This document shows, in pieces, positions 20,863-32,168 of a stretch of 64,000 nucleotides of DNA. Both the position numbers and the translations under genes were made by a program. Position 1 is the stretch's first letter. Every line of letters starts with the position of its first letter. Origin of the DNA: Conoideocrella luteorostrata (taxonomy: Eukaryota; Ascomycota; Sordariomycetes; Hypocreales; Clavicipitaceae); NCBI GenBank assembly GCA_032433595.1, contig JASWJB010000085.1, positions 62,001 to 126,000 of the forward strand, in the 5' to 3' direction. Below the pieces are notes generated by a model. The model ran no database searches. It had not been told where the DNA came from and saw only the letters and a list, made by a program, of their open reading frames with translations.

Positions 20863-22567
20863 CTACCCCTTCTTCCAGATGCGCTTCATAGGAATGTCAC
20901 TCCAACTCGTCGTGGCACTCCCCGCATCCATCTCAACACTGCTCGTCTCATCGTACGACGTCCCCATCCACTTCCGGTCCGTCGTCGTGGTGGTAGTCTC
21001 CTGAGCGGCGCCCGCGCCCGCCTCCGACCCGGTGTTGCCCTCGGACTCGAGCCCCCATTCCAGGCTCGTCTCGACCAGGATGCCTCCCATACGACCACGA
21101 CCACGACCATCCACATCCACATCCGACGACTCATTCCCGTCTGGTAATCGGTAAAACGCACTGCTGTCCCTGTCGGAACGTCTCGTCGACTCCGCTGTCA
21201 CCCGTAGGGTCTGGGGCGTGACAAAGCTGGGGAGCGCCATGTCGGCGTCGGCGCCGCGGCTGTCGGACCGGTTGGACAGTTTGGAGAGCTTGGCGTCGCG
21301 CGAGGAGGAGGAGGAGGAGGGGCCTTGCCCGGTCTTGGAGGCGGATTGGGAGAAGCGCGAAAAGTTGAAGATCTTGGTGAGGCCGAGCTTGGAGGAGGCG
21401 AGGCGCACGATGGGCCGCATGGTGGGGAGGCAGGCGGAGATGATGCCCGCGGACATTTCGATCTGGGACCACACGAGCAGCGGGGTGAGGGTGTAGGGAA
21501 TGTCGTGCTTGGAGTAGTTGAAGAGGACCCATGTGCGGAAGGATGAGGCGAAGACGGCGCTGGTGAGTCGTTGGGTTAGCCAAAAGCATAGGAGACGTAG
21601 ATTTGGGTTTTCGGGGGTTAGGGGTTTGGGAGGACGGAAGAACTATGGCCTTCTGACGAACGATGAAAGGGGGGAGAGAGAGAGAGAGAGAGAGAGTGTG
21701 TGTGTGTGTGTGTGTGTGTGGAAACTCACAAAAACCCCAGGCCAAACACCAGCGTCAAGCCAATCTTCTCAAACTTCTTCAGCTGCAGCCTCCAGATCTG
21801 CGGAATCGGCAACAGCAGGATCACAACGTCGGAGAAGATTGTCGAGCTGGCATTCGCCAGCCAGACGCCCAGCTCGCTCACACAATGGCCTGGTATGGGC
21901 GGCCGCCACAGCTTCTCGACAGGGCTGCAAATGAAGGAGAAGAGGAAGGAGATGCAGACGGCCCAGGTGACGACGAAGCAGCCCACCCCGATGGTCAGCT
22001 TCTTGAAGAAGGGGAAGTGGAAGATGCGGTAGTACATGAAGAGGAGGCTGAGCTTCGTCCAGCACAGGTTCCACACATAGATGATTTCGGTGATGGTGAG
22101 CCACCGCCGGATCTTGACGATGCCCTCCTCCCCGACTGTCTCGGCGTGGTAGCCGACGCCTTCGATGAACATGGCGAAGCCGATTCCCACGACGGCCCAG
22201 TTCCATACCTATTGAATCGGAGGGGGGGGCGGGTTAGCACTCTGTGGGTATTGTATTTGGCGAGACGTCTTGCCTGCCGTGCTATGCCATGCGCACGCAT
22301 GAAGCTCACGGCGAGTTACGAACGCGTGGTGCTTTTCATGATGCCACTGGGATGAGGGGGATGTCTTCCACGCACCATCGAAAACATGATCAGATAGTCG
22401 TCCCACCACAGCTTCTGCTTCCGTATCCTCCGGCACACGATCCTCGCTATGATAGCCAGAGCCGCCAGAGTAACCATCCAGGCGACTGTGAGAATTAACC
22501 ATGTTCGCAGCTGCTTCGGCTCCGAGTGCGGCACGCCCGAGACGTACGAGCCCTCCAGCTCGCCCAT
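20863..22567 (-). CDS. Rhodopsin-domain (PTH11-related, SAT4-type) seven-TM membrane protein
   Basis: Three exons, complement(20863..21559, 21730..22208, 22376..22567), with introns of 170 and 167 bp, give 455 residues. The start ATG at 22567 begins MGELEGSYVSG; upstream codons are open but lack an ATG. Seven hydrophobic segments run through about residue 290. The first is LRTWLILTVAWMVTLAALAIIAR, followed by the fungal rhodopsin-domain signature KLWWDDYLIMF. Later come EIIYVWNLCWTKLSLLFMYYRIF and DVVILLLPIPQIWRLQLKKFEKIGL. There is no N-terminal CFEM domain. The C-terminal third is a hydrophilic, Ser-rich cytoplasmic tail. The family includes PTH11-like putative GPCRs; the ligand is unknown. 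Confidence 0.9.
21674..21720. repeat. (GA)n(GT)n compound microsatellite inside an intron
   Basis: About 11 GA units pass directly into about 12 GT units, close to the donor side of the second intron (21560-21729) of the rhodopsin-domain gene. On the coding strand it reads (CA)n(CT)n. Confidence 0.9.
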
Positions 22568-23436
22568 CTCTACCGTTGCGGTTGCTGCTGGTGCTGGTGC
22601 TTGTGCGGCACCACCCGTTCTCACAATTTAACAACAACAAGAACAACAAAGTATAGCAAATGCTGTGGAAAAAGCAGAAATGGCTTTTGCGTCTACATTC
22701 CCGCCGGGGGACATGGAGATGTGGAAACGTGGAAACAGGCAGTCGGATAGTACTAGGTGAGAACCATAGAGTCCAAGCTGGGGTATGGAGGTTGGGCGGG
22801 TGGGTGTATTGTATTATCGTTGAGCAGACCAGTAACCATAACGGCTGGGACTTCCATTTCCATACAGGAATTTAACCTTCGTACGGTTCTGTGCCTGTGC
22901 GTGGAAGAGACTATCCCGGGGTAGCGGCTAGCAACCAAGTAAGTAACTAACTAATCTACAAATTAATAATGACAGCTTTCTATAGATGCGGAGGGCTGCA
23001 GGAACTTGCGGCTAGAACAGGCAGGGAACAGGGGTGGGTGGATGCCATAGTACGATTCATGAAGGCCGTTTAGCCGCATTGGAGAACGAGTCCCGTCTCT
23101 TCTCTTCCCCCGTCGTCTCGGGTTGGTTCTGCGAGTTGGCCGGCAAAGAGGCAGTCTGTCGAGAAACCCAGACCAGATCAGACTAGACGAGGCGTTTGGA
23201 CGTTTTGGCATGTGCAGCGGTGGGGGTCGAGTGGACCGGTCGGCTGACACTAACTAACTCCTCCGTAGCTGACTTGAACAGAGTACGGAGTAGAAGAAGA
23301 AGAGAAGGAGATTGGCTTTAGCTAGTTCTGGCCGGGGCTTCGCCATGACTAGCAACCAGCTGGCTGTCTGCTTGTCCGAGCCTGTGATAGTGTTGTATTA
23401 TTGTATGTGAATGTTCTATGCGGGGTGGCCAATCAC

Positions 23437-23458
23437 GGGATGGGATGGGATGGGATGA
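23437..23458. repeat. Short (GGGAT)n repeat
   Basis: About four GGGAT units in tandem. It does not match the TTAGGG telomere unit and is interior to the window. Confidence 0.75.
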
Positions 23459-26400
23459 GAATACTCCGTGCGGCGTAACTAGTGACTGCTGCACATGAAT
23501 AAAAGTGTAATGAACGGCTTTCCAGGGCTTTCATACCGATATATGGCTTCTTTGCGCTGCCAGGCCTGCGCTGCCCGCCCCACAACCAAACCGTCAGGGC
23601 GGCGGCATCAGCTAACTAGTCACCTAGTACACCGTGGTTAGTTCGAGTACGGACGAAAGAAAGCATGAACAACAACGGAATTGTCGCTATTTGCGCATGC
23701 TTGCATTGATCCAGCCGTTTTACCTATCGTAGCCTCCTCGGCCGGTAAGAGCATTCAATTCCGACCATCCCAGAATATCATTGTCGGATAACCCGCAAAG
23801 CACAGCCAGACCAAGTACGGCAGTGCAGGAGCCGGGATGTCCGCCATCTCATTCACATGCATTTCTGCATCTCGCCGCATCGGAGGCTAAACAGCCTCCT
23901 GGACACGCCACCTGCTCCGGACCAAAGGCACCGCGCGTGGCTCATGCTGAACATACATATGCACGGAAGTATCTGCACATGCATCCCCCGTCACTTTTGG
24001 ATTAGAATCGTCCGGAGCTGACAGTCAGACAACGAACTAAACGCGTGCGTGTTTCTCACAACTTCAACTCCAACTCCTCCATCGGGTCTCCAGGGCCTGC
24101 TGGTGCAGGGCTCTGGGCTGAAACTAGCTGCTAGCGTGTTGCTCTAGCATGAGACAAACACTCATAGTACTATTGCAGAGTGCTTAGTTGATGACTAGCA
24201 AGACAGAGCGACCTTATGGAGTGCTGGAGCGGGGGGTTGATCAGCGACGAAGCTATGGAGTACGGAGTACAGCTATTGCAAAATGCAAGATTAGCCGACT
24301 GAGCCCTGTTCAGCATCGTATCCCCCTGTGTGCAGGGCATTGCCGCGTGACGGTTGAATGGTTTGTTTGAGAGTCCCCGTTGTGGGTATTTTGTTCCGTG
24401 CAAGACGATATGCAAGCTTGTTGAAGTTTCGTGCAGCCCACAATCTATTTCGTATCGCGGAAATAGGTATATTTCTTGATTTTGAGCGTCAACGAATATC
24501 AACAAGGCAGTTGTGAGTGTCCACCAACACATTGCAGTATCTACCAACAGCTTGTTAGGTTTCATTGAGCAGATACACTTTGGCAGAGACCATGATCTTT
24601 TTCGTGGTCAGCTCCGCCGTGGCAGATATCCGCAAAAGCAGAACATGGCGTTCCCCACACTGACGATACTACAAAGTAACCACTTAGTTGCCAAATTAGG
24701 AAGACAGCCCCGTGGCCGGCAGACATGCACAAGACGATCGTCGTCGCAGGGTGATCAGGGGTTACAGCGTTCGGGCAGTTACTGAATTGGCTTTAGGGAG
24801 AGTAACCTGCTAGGCGTGATGGGTTTCATATTTGGTACAACTCAGGATGGACTACGGAGTACTCCATAGTTATTTCTCGATCGTTCATTCTAGCTTGCTT
24901 GCCTGCTTGCTTCTAGCATTGCACTACGCTGCTCGTTGCTTTGTGATACTGTATTCAGAAGTAAGTAAGCGGGCCAATGCAAAAGGGTTAAATACCGGCT
25001 TGAAACCTGAGCGGCAGGATTTAGCACAGCATCATTGAAAACCGTTGATAGCTGAACACGCGATCAGGGCGCCGCATTGTAGCATCTGCAGTCCGAAATC
25101 TTAGATATCCTTGCTATGAACCTGGCATTCATGTTCATAGTGAAAAGAATGGTTGGCGTCTCGAGACGGACTTTGTTTCTGCGCCGACGACCAGCTGAAG
25201 CCCTATCGTGCATCAACAAATTGGATTATTCCGCGTCAGCCAGAATCTGTGACTGACCGCTCGGGTCTTCAAGCCCGACATGCATGTTCCGCGGCTTCTC
25301 ATGCATCAAATGCGTCGCCACCTAACTCGAACGGAAGATCTCTGACAGCCATGAATTGTAGCATGATGGTTGCCGAATATATGCAACTGTTCAGGCAAAA
25401 TGTATTGCTGCTTTCATGCAATGCATCCAGGGGCCGGCCCTCATGATGGACCACTGGTTTCTTCTCTAACAACGCATCTGCAGCTAACTCCTTTGCGGGG
25501 TAAAAGCGCCGAAACAAAAGTGCTTGACCTGAGCTCTAGATGTCAGCTGCATAGCTAGCTTGTTTGGCGATTTTGACGTGCGCCATCTTGATGGTTGAAC
25601 GCCATTATTAGCAGTAGGCGTAAAGAAACGTGGTGTATACCTGTTTGGCTAGTCCGTTAAGATGATTAACCGTGGCGTGGATATATGCTTGACGGGTTGG
25701 AGGTTCATGATGATGTGATTGGACATGGAAACCCTGGCGCAGAGATTTCGGAGATTTTCAAGGTCAGGCCCTTGTGGGACATTGTGTTAAGGTTGATGGC
25801 AATGGTTGGTGGCAGAATGCGTGCTGCGGGGATGACATTGAGGTTATCGAGCTAAATCATCTGACATTCTGAGCTATCTGCGCGGATTCATTTGCAATTT
25901 TGCGCAAGTCTTCCTTATTTCTCTTCGTTAGAAATGACCGCCGCGAAGCTGCACCAGCGATTTTAGCAACGATCAAGTCTTGAGTTGTTTGGATTGGAGC
26001 ACACTGGATGAAGCCTCATCTGCTGAAATAAGCCATACGAGGCTTGCGTGTCATAGGGCTGTTATCAAAACGGCCATACCTAACTTTAGTAACCGTTTGA
26101 ACGTTTCACAACATGCACATGTGTCGACGCGGCTGCATCCGCTAGAAAAGAAAGAAAATCCTTCCAACCAACACCAACATCACCACCCCGACGTACATCT
26201 CAATAGCGCGGAATGGCCCAGCCCTTAAGCCAAGGAACAGACTCATCCGCGCGGGTGGTCCAGAAGGGGCAAAGTCCAAATAGTGCGGCCAGATAGTTTT
26301 GCACCGAGCAAATCCACTGCGGCGGCCTAGACCCAAGTGTCAACGACAAGGCGTACGCGCAGGCGAAATAGTGTCGAGCTACGGGACGAATCTAAGCCGT

Positions 26401-27554
26401 AATAGCGGCTGAGACTGATGACTGCTTTTCAATGAGAGGGGGGCTAGGACATGACCTATCTTGGGTAGCACGTCAGCGTTCTCTCGTGAGTGACCTACAC
26501 AGTGCAACTTATCGGGTGCAATACATTCTGGGTCTTACGCGTGTGCGACAATGGTGTGGGCATACTGAAGACGTACGAAACAGATGTACTGATGGTAAGG
26601 CAGGTAGGTTGCTTTACTCGATGTCGTAAGCAGAGTCGTGATTACAAAACCCCGTGACTATAAGTACGTACCTTCCGCGGTACGCCGTACTTGTCAACGG
26701 CGGTGTTAATACCCGACGGATGTCCCGTCGCTCGACCTTTTTATGTTGAAAGCACCTTCTTCAGGATCGAGAAGGTCTGTCGGGCCTTGTTGCTTGTGTG
26801 CTGTCCCTAAAATACATCTTATTTAATGTTTCGCACGGAGCACTTCGTAGCCGCCCAGGCTGCCTAAGAAGGATAAAATATGGTAGGCAGTCCAAAAGAC
26901 CAAAGACATGACGAGGCCATCGTAACAGGCTAGCAAGTTGGTTACGGAGTAGTTACTCCGCAATCCCAATCGGGTCAATGCGCGGCAGTTGTTGGGCAAG
27001 TGCCGCCAAGTCGGTGAGACTGACGGTGAACAGAATTGCCTGCCGTTTGCTTGGCAATACTACGGAGTACTCATGTACGGCATGCGATTGAATGCTGTGG
27101 CCATTTGAGTCTTTCGCTTGGCAGCTGATGTATGTGTGCAGCAAGAACCTAGTATGGACCGTACAGCGAGAATTATAAGCCGCCAGATGAAAGAAAAAGG
27201 GAAGCGCTGTGCGGCACCCCTTTTGTACCCCGTCAACAGAATAATTTGCGTTATGACCTTATGCAGCGATTTATATATATTTCTACTCTATATTTTCACG
27301 GAGTACTTTTTTTTTTTTTTAACTTTATTATATGTTATTCTCTTTTAGCTCTGCTTATAGAGTATTCCCCCACAAAAAGGGGTGCCGCTTCAACGCATAA
27401 GGGGTGCTGTACAACGCTCCCAAGAAAAAGGGGTTAAGTATTCCGTAAGTGGGTGTTGAGCTCTCAGCTGCCAAGGTACTCCGCACTAAGCAGGTGAATG
27501 CGTGGGGGTCCCGATGAATGCCAAGATGATGCTGATGCTAATGTCAGCTGCATC

Positions 27555-27596
27555 TACGGAGTACTATCACAGAGTAAACTACTCCGTACTCCGTAC
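27555..27596. repeat. Inverted cluster of the TACGGAGTA motif
   Basis: TACGGAGTAC at 27555-27564 faces a doubled TACTCCGTACTCCGTAC at 27580-27596 across 15 bp, so the two sides could pair as a hairpin. Confidence 0.7.
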
Positions 27597-28702
27597 AATG
27601 TCCAATGTCAACATCCTGCTTTGAACAAACGACAGATCGACTCATTCAGCGAATCCTACGATGCCATCAATCCGCCACACGATGGATGGAGCGTCGGCTG
27701 CCATAAATACGTGCATACTGGGTTCTACCTCGACCAATCTGTAGCAGTACTCGCCGACAGTGTGTTGTTCTACAGCCGTTATGATCTTCTCTAAAGAACA
27801 GTTCTACGCGAAGTCGAATACGCTGCTCCATATCGAGTAACCAACAGTTCAGTACTCCGTAATTGCAAAACCGCTGTGGTGAAAATTTACTCTATACGGA
27901 GTACGGAGTAGAAATGAATGCATGTTGAGACACCATATTTTTGCTTTTTAGGTGTTTATTTTGGGTGGTCGTGGCAGGGAACTTGTGAGACAAAAGCTAT
28001 TTATTGTCAGCTATCTACTCCATACTCCGTAATTATCGACCGATTGCGCCCAGCCAAATGAACGAATGCTTTTCCTTTGCAAGTCCCTCGCCGCCCAAAA
28101 GAAACGCCGTTGATCAAATGCAACCACCATCAATCCATCAGATGATTTCCACCCTCTACTCCGTACTCGCAAAAGAATTCAAAGGACTAAGTCCAAGACC
28201 ACAGGTAGGCCAGGACAGACTTGCTTTTTCCGCTGTGCTCTGCGTGCTGCACCCCCGAATACAATATAAATAACTCCTCCGTAATGTCCTGGCCCCCTCA
28301 TTTCTCAGAACCCCCCCCCCCCCAAGTGAGACATGTAATCTCCCACCAACCCCATCCGCTACACAAAGACCGCCTGCGTCTGACATGCGCATGGACAGAC
28401 AGCACGGCAGCGAATAACCCAGAGAACAAAGTAGCAGCACGGACACACCAGACCGAGCAGTCCCAATCCAATCCAATTCGATTTACGGAGTCACTAGGAG
28501 TATAAGGGCCGCCGTTTCCCGCCGCAGATCCTAATCGACCGGCTCAGAGACAACGCCAATCATTTGTTTCTAAACTCTCTGTCATTCCATCATAAGCCGT
28601 CGATCTTTTTTCACCTGCTTCACTTTTCGGATTGTTTCTGGCCGAGTCTCCCGGGCTTTAGTAATACGTAACGCCGTTCCTTATTACTTTCTATATTCCA
28701 AC

Positions 28703-29007
28703 ATGAAGGTCAGTCACCACCGCTCCGTATATCGATACACCGTTACACCCCCTCCCCTTTTCTCCCTACGTTTGCACAGTCAAAACTGACATCCAGCCAG
28801 TTCGCACTCTTATCTCTCGTTGCCTTCGCCATCGGCACCTCTGCCGCTCCCACCGCCGACACCGCCGTCTCCTGGAACCGCAACTTCAAGTGTCCGAACG
28901 CCTACCAGCAGCAATTCTGCCGTGCCTCAAACGTGCACTCGCGGTGCGTGAATGGCCGGTTCGAAAGTGATGCGAAGGATACATGTGGCACCTGCTGGTG
29001 CACCTAG
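28703..29007 (+). CDS. Small secreted cysteine-rich protein
   Basis: Two exons, 28703..28708 and 28780..29007, with a 71-bp intron (gtcagt..gcacag, phase 0), give 77 residues. The first exon codes only Met-Lys. The N-terminus is a signal peptide with a hydrophobic core (FALLSLVAFAIGTSAA) and likely cleavage near residue 25. The mature part of about 52 residues has six cysteines (KCP, FCR, RCV, TCG, TCW, WCT), enough for three disulfides, and ends CGTCWCT. No named family was recognised. It could be an effector-like, antimicrobial or surface protein. The size, intron right after the start and Cys count are typical of fungal small secreted proteins. It sits alone next to the gene-poor, motif-rich block. 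Confidence 0.72.
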
Positions 29008-29777
29008 GCAGTGTGCTTTCACTCTTGTACATGTGTGAATGTATAAACAATCCTGGGGCTAGCCATTGTATCGCCTACCACACCCAGCTCGCTGCGGCAT
29101 GGAACGTGACCGGGCACAAACGAACAACTCCCCTACAAGATCCCGGCCGTCATGGAGCATCAATGATCTATTTACTTATGAATGATGGAGGGGCATATCT
29201 ATATATGAGCACGGCTTATGTGTAACGTATCGCATATTTTAGCGACTGGTGGATATCTCTACTTTGGCTTCAGCGCTTTCCTTCTGTTAAGCTTAAAGAG
29301 ACATGCTTATTTCATACCGAAATTACGAACTTAAATGTGAGAAAGATGCCACACGTACACAAAGACGTACCACCTGCGTACGGCAAACTTTGAAAGGTAA
29401 TGAAAGATTGCACCAGCATGTGCGCCGTACCGTCAACATGCACGCCGCCGATATTTATCAATCTTGGGACCGGGATTCAGCCGACACTTTTCCAAAGAAG
29501 CACGACCAAACTCATCTTGGGTACAGCTGTAAATATGTCCGAGATGGGTTCTTAGATACACATTCCTTTTCCTACACCAAAACAGAAAGCGCGCTTTCGA
29601 GCGCAGGTATCATGTCTAAAATGCACCAAGACCCAATGCCCAAACGCCAAATTGCAAATCGTCCATTATCGTCACAATCCTCGTGATATGCTCCTCGTGT
29701 ATAATTCACAAGTAAACCGCTCTGCCCTTGCCCATTCAAACCCATGTCTATGCTATGTCGCTGTCCATGCTGGAGAC
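29008..29777. other. Convergent intergenic region
   Basis: 3' flanks of the secreted-protein gene and the MFS transporter. A 127-codon plus frame at 29303 has no recognisable domain. Nothing else was seen. Confidence 0.5.
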
Positions 29778-32168
29778 TCAATTTGGCTTAAGAAGCATGC
29801 CAACGTCGTTTAGTTGTACACTGTTCATCGCAGGTGGTGCACCTCGATCTATCCGTCCCCATCCAGCGCCCCAAGTTGGGAGCTGTTGCTGCTGAGCGTT
29901 CTGTGGTGCCGACTCAGCGTCCGAGGGTGTGTCGGATCTGCGGTTGCGCAGAGCAATTTCGTTGGAACCATCACTGCCGATTCGCGCCTTTCGGCTTCTC
30001 CGCCAAAATTTCGCTCGTTGCTGGCGTACGTTCTCGGCAATAAGCTCCGGTGACGCCATGATGCCGACGTGAGGGGAGCGTCGACTCTGACCGAACTGGC
30101 CGACGTGGGCCCGAGGGTACGCAAATCCGGCGGCCTGTCCGCCATGAAACGGGTTCCAGCTCCGCAACCGCGGGGATCCTAGGCTGATGCTGCCGTTGCA
30201 GCCCGCGTTGTAACTCGTCCGGGATTCACCAGATAACTCCTCCAACGTTAGCCCTTTCGTTTCGGGTATGAGGAGTGATACCAGAGTACCGAGGAGCATA
30301 AATAGAGCAAAAAGCTTAAGCAGCCGATCAAGGAACGGCGAACAAGCATTGCCGGCGCATCCTGGGGTTTGGCCGTCCTTCAAGATGGGAATGCTGATGA
30401 CTTGAGCAACAATAGCTCCTATTTTGCCCATGGCTGCGGAAAGGCCATGTCCAGTCGAACGGTATCGCGTGGGGAAGCACTCGCCAGGCACAACAAAGGT
30501 AGTTGTGTTGGGACCTGCGTTGAAGAGAAACTGTCCAAGGATATACAGTGCCAGCATTGCTCCCTCACTCAGGTGGCTAAGCCTGAACCCAAGAACGCTA
30601 AACACAATAGTGAGTAGAAGAAAGCCAAAGACCTGTAACGGCTTACGTCCGATGGTGTCGATGGTGAAGATGGCTGTCCAATATCCAGGAAGAGAGCCAG
30701 AGGCTGTCAAAATAATCAAGCCTACTGCATTATTCCACAGTTTCTGATACATGTTGCTACCGCTCCCATAACCGATGGCATGGAGAACAATACCTTGATT
30801 CAGGCCCAGTCCATAAAAAGCGAGATCCTGCAGCCCGTTAGATGTGAGAAATTTCATTATTCCAAGGTTATTTGCATACCAGGAAAAACCATGACATGGT
30901 TGTACCAATCAAGACCCTGAAGTTCCTCCACTCCCCAAAATAGGCAAAGACATCCGCCCAGGAGGCTCGGGGGAGATCGAGGGAACTTTCTAAAATCTTG
31001 GATCTGGAGTGGCGGCGGCTGTCGAAATCATTGGCTGATTTGCTAGATACGTAAGCTTTGATATCGGCATCGGCTTTTTCAACATCGTGTTGCACGTCAA
31101 AGGTATATCTTGGTGTCTCCGGGATGGTGATCCGATAGTACAGTGCCAAACAGGCAGGTATGGCACCGACTCCAACAATGATTCGCCAGGCTCGATCGGC
31201 TGCCATGCGACAAGCCACATCGCAGCTTCCTTCATCGGGAATGTTGACAAACGACGATTTAAAAGCCACGGTCGTGATCAGTGCTACAATGGCCGACATG
31301 AGCTGACCAAGGCCTTGCATGGAGAAGACGGCAGAGATCATGGCACCACGCCATCGTGTGGGAGCAAACTCGGATGTAATGACTGATGAAAGCGGATAAT
31401 CACCCCCAATTCCAATGCCCTGTAACGCAGTTAGATCCTTGTTCACTAACCTATCGTGCAATGTAACTGCGAGGTCAACCTACCATAAGCACTCGCCAGA
31501 ATATTAAAAGACTGGCAGAACTAATGGCTGGACTGGATGAAGCCAAGGCGCAGCTGAATGTGCCAAAGATGATGATTGCCAACTCGATACCGTACATGCG
31601 TCGACGACCTAGAGCACTGGAAGCAGCTGTTAGCTAGTAGCACAACCAACCACAGTGGTATCGTGACACACATACTCTGCAAGCCAGCCAAAGAGAATCA
31701 TGCCTATCACGATGCCGGCGCTAGTCGACGCCTTAAGCGCGTGGCTAGTTGTATCTGGAAGAATGCCGTTGTTGCCTCCGAAGCCATTTGTAACATCTTC
31801 CCCGGCCCAAAAGACCATTCCCAGCAATGTAGTGATAAGGTTGATTGAGAAAATGTCGTATGAATCTAGAAGGAAGCCCACACCAGCAACCAGAATGGCT
31901 CTGACATCTGCAAGACATATTGTTAGTTTTCCTCCAACTTTCTCTCCAGGCCACGCGCCATCAAGCCAAGCGAAGACAGGTACGTACGGTATAATCCAAA
32001 GGGAACCTTGTCAATCTCGGACAAGGCAAGTCTCCGGCGGAGGTTCGGATCAGATATATGAGAATAATCGTTATAAAAATTGTGAAAAGCCCTATTCCCC
32101 CCGTAAGTGCGGTCGCGGCTGTTGAGGTCCATAGGGGGTGGAAGCATATCGTCCAAGGAAGCAGCCAT
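29778..32168 (-). CDS. MFS transporter, phosphate:H+ symporter family (Pho84/Git1-like)
   Basis: Five exons, complement(29778..30827, 30880..31419, 31484..31616, 31676..31907, 31988..32168), give 711 residues; all four introns (52-80 bp) close in phase. The N-lobe has LVAGVGFLLDSYDIFSINLI, the inter-helix motif YDALGRRRMYG, and GIGIGGDYPLSSVITSEFAPTRWRG, the signature block of the phosphate:H+ symporter subfamily. The C-lobe has DTIGRKPLQVFGF, FNAGPNTTTFVVPGECFPTRYRSTGHG and LIPETKGLTLEEL. The plasma-membrane substrate is probably inorganic phosphate or a phosphodiester such as glycerophosphoinositol. After the twelfth helix comes an unusually long hydrophilic tail of about 140 residues, Arg/Ser/Gln-rich and of unknown role. 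The start ATG at 32168 gives the family's charged N-terminus (LALSEIDKVPFG). Confidence 0.93.

Larger units (their letters stand above)
22568..28702. other. Gene-poor 6-kb intergenic region
   Basis: No gene could be supported over more than 6 kb. Open frames are short and lack domains. A minus-strand frame at 25299-25517 looks slightly protein-like (KELAADALLEKKP, MAVRDLPFELGGDAFDA) and could be a decayed gene, but it is unassigned. The stretch is dense in the TACGGAGTA/TACTCCGTA motif (23284, 24261, 24853, 26943, 27061, 27555, 27580-27596, 27852, 27894-27911, 28022, 28158). It also has a pentanucleotide GGGAT repeat at 23437 and homopolymer runs (T at 27308, C at 28311). Confidence 0.5.

Noticed and set aside
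21131..21745. 204-codon minus-strand ORF rich in His/Leu
   Set aside because: It is a frame shadow of rhodopsin-gene exon 3 and the intron microsatellite.
23437..23458. GGGAT repeat as telomere-like sequence
   Set aside because: The unit is not TTAGGG, the array is short and it is interior.
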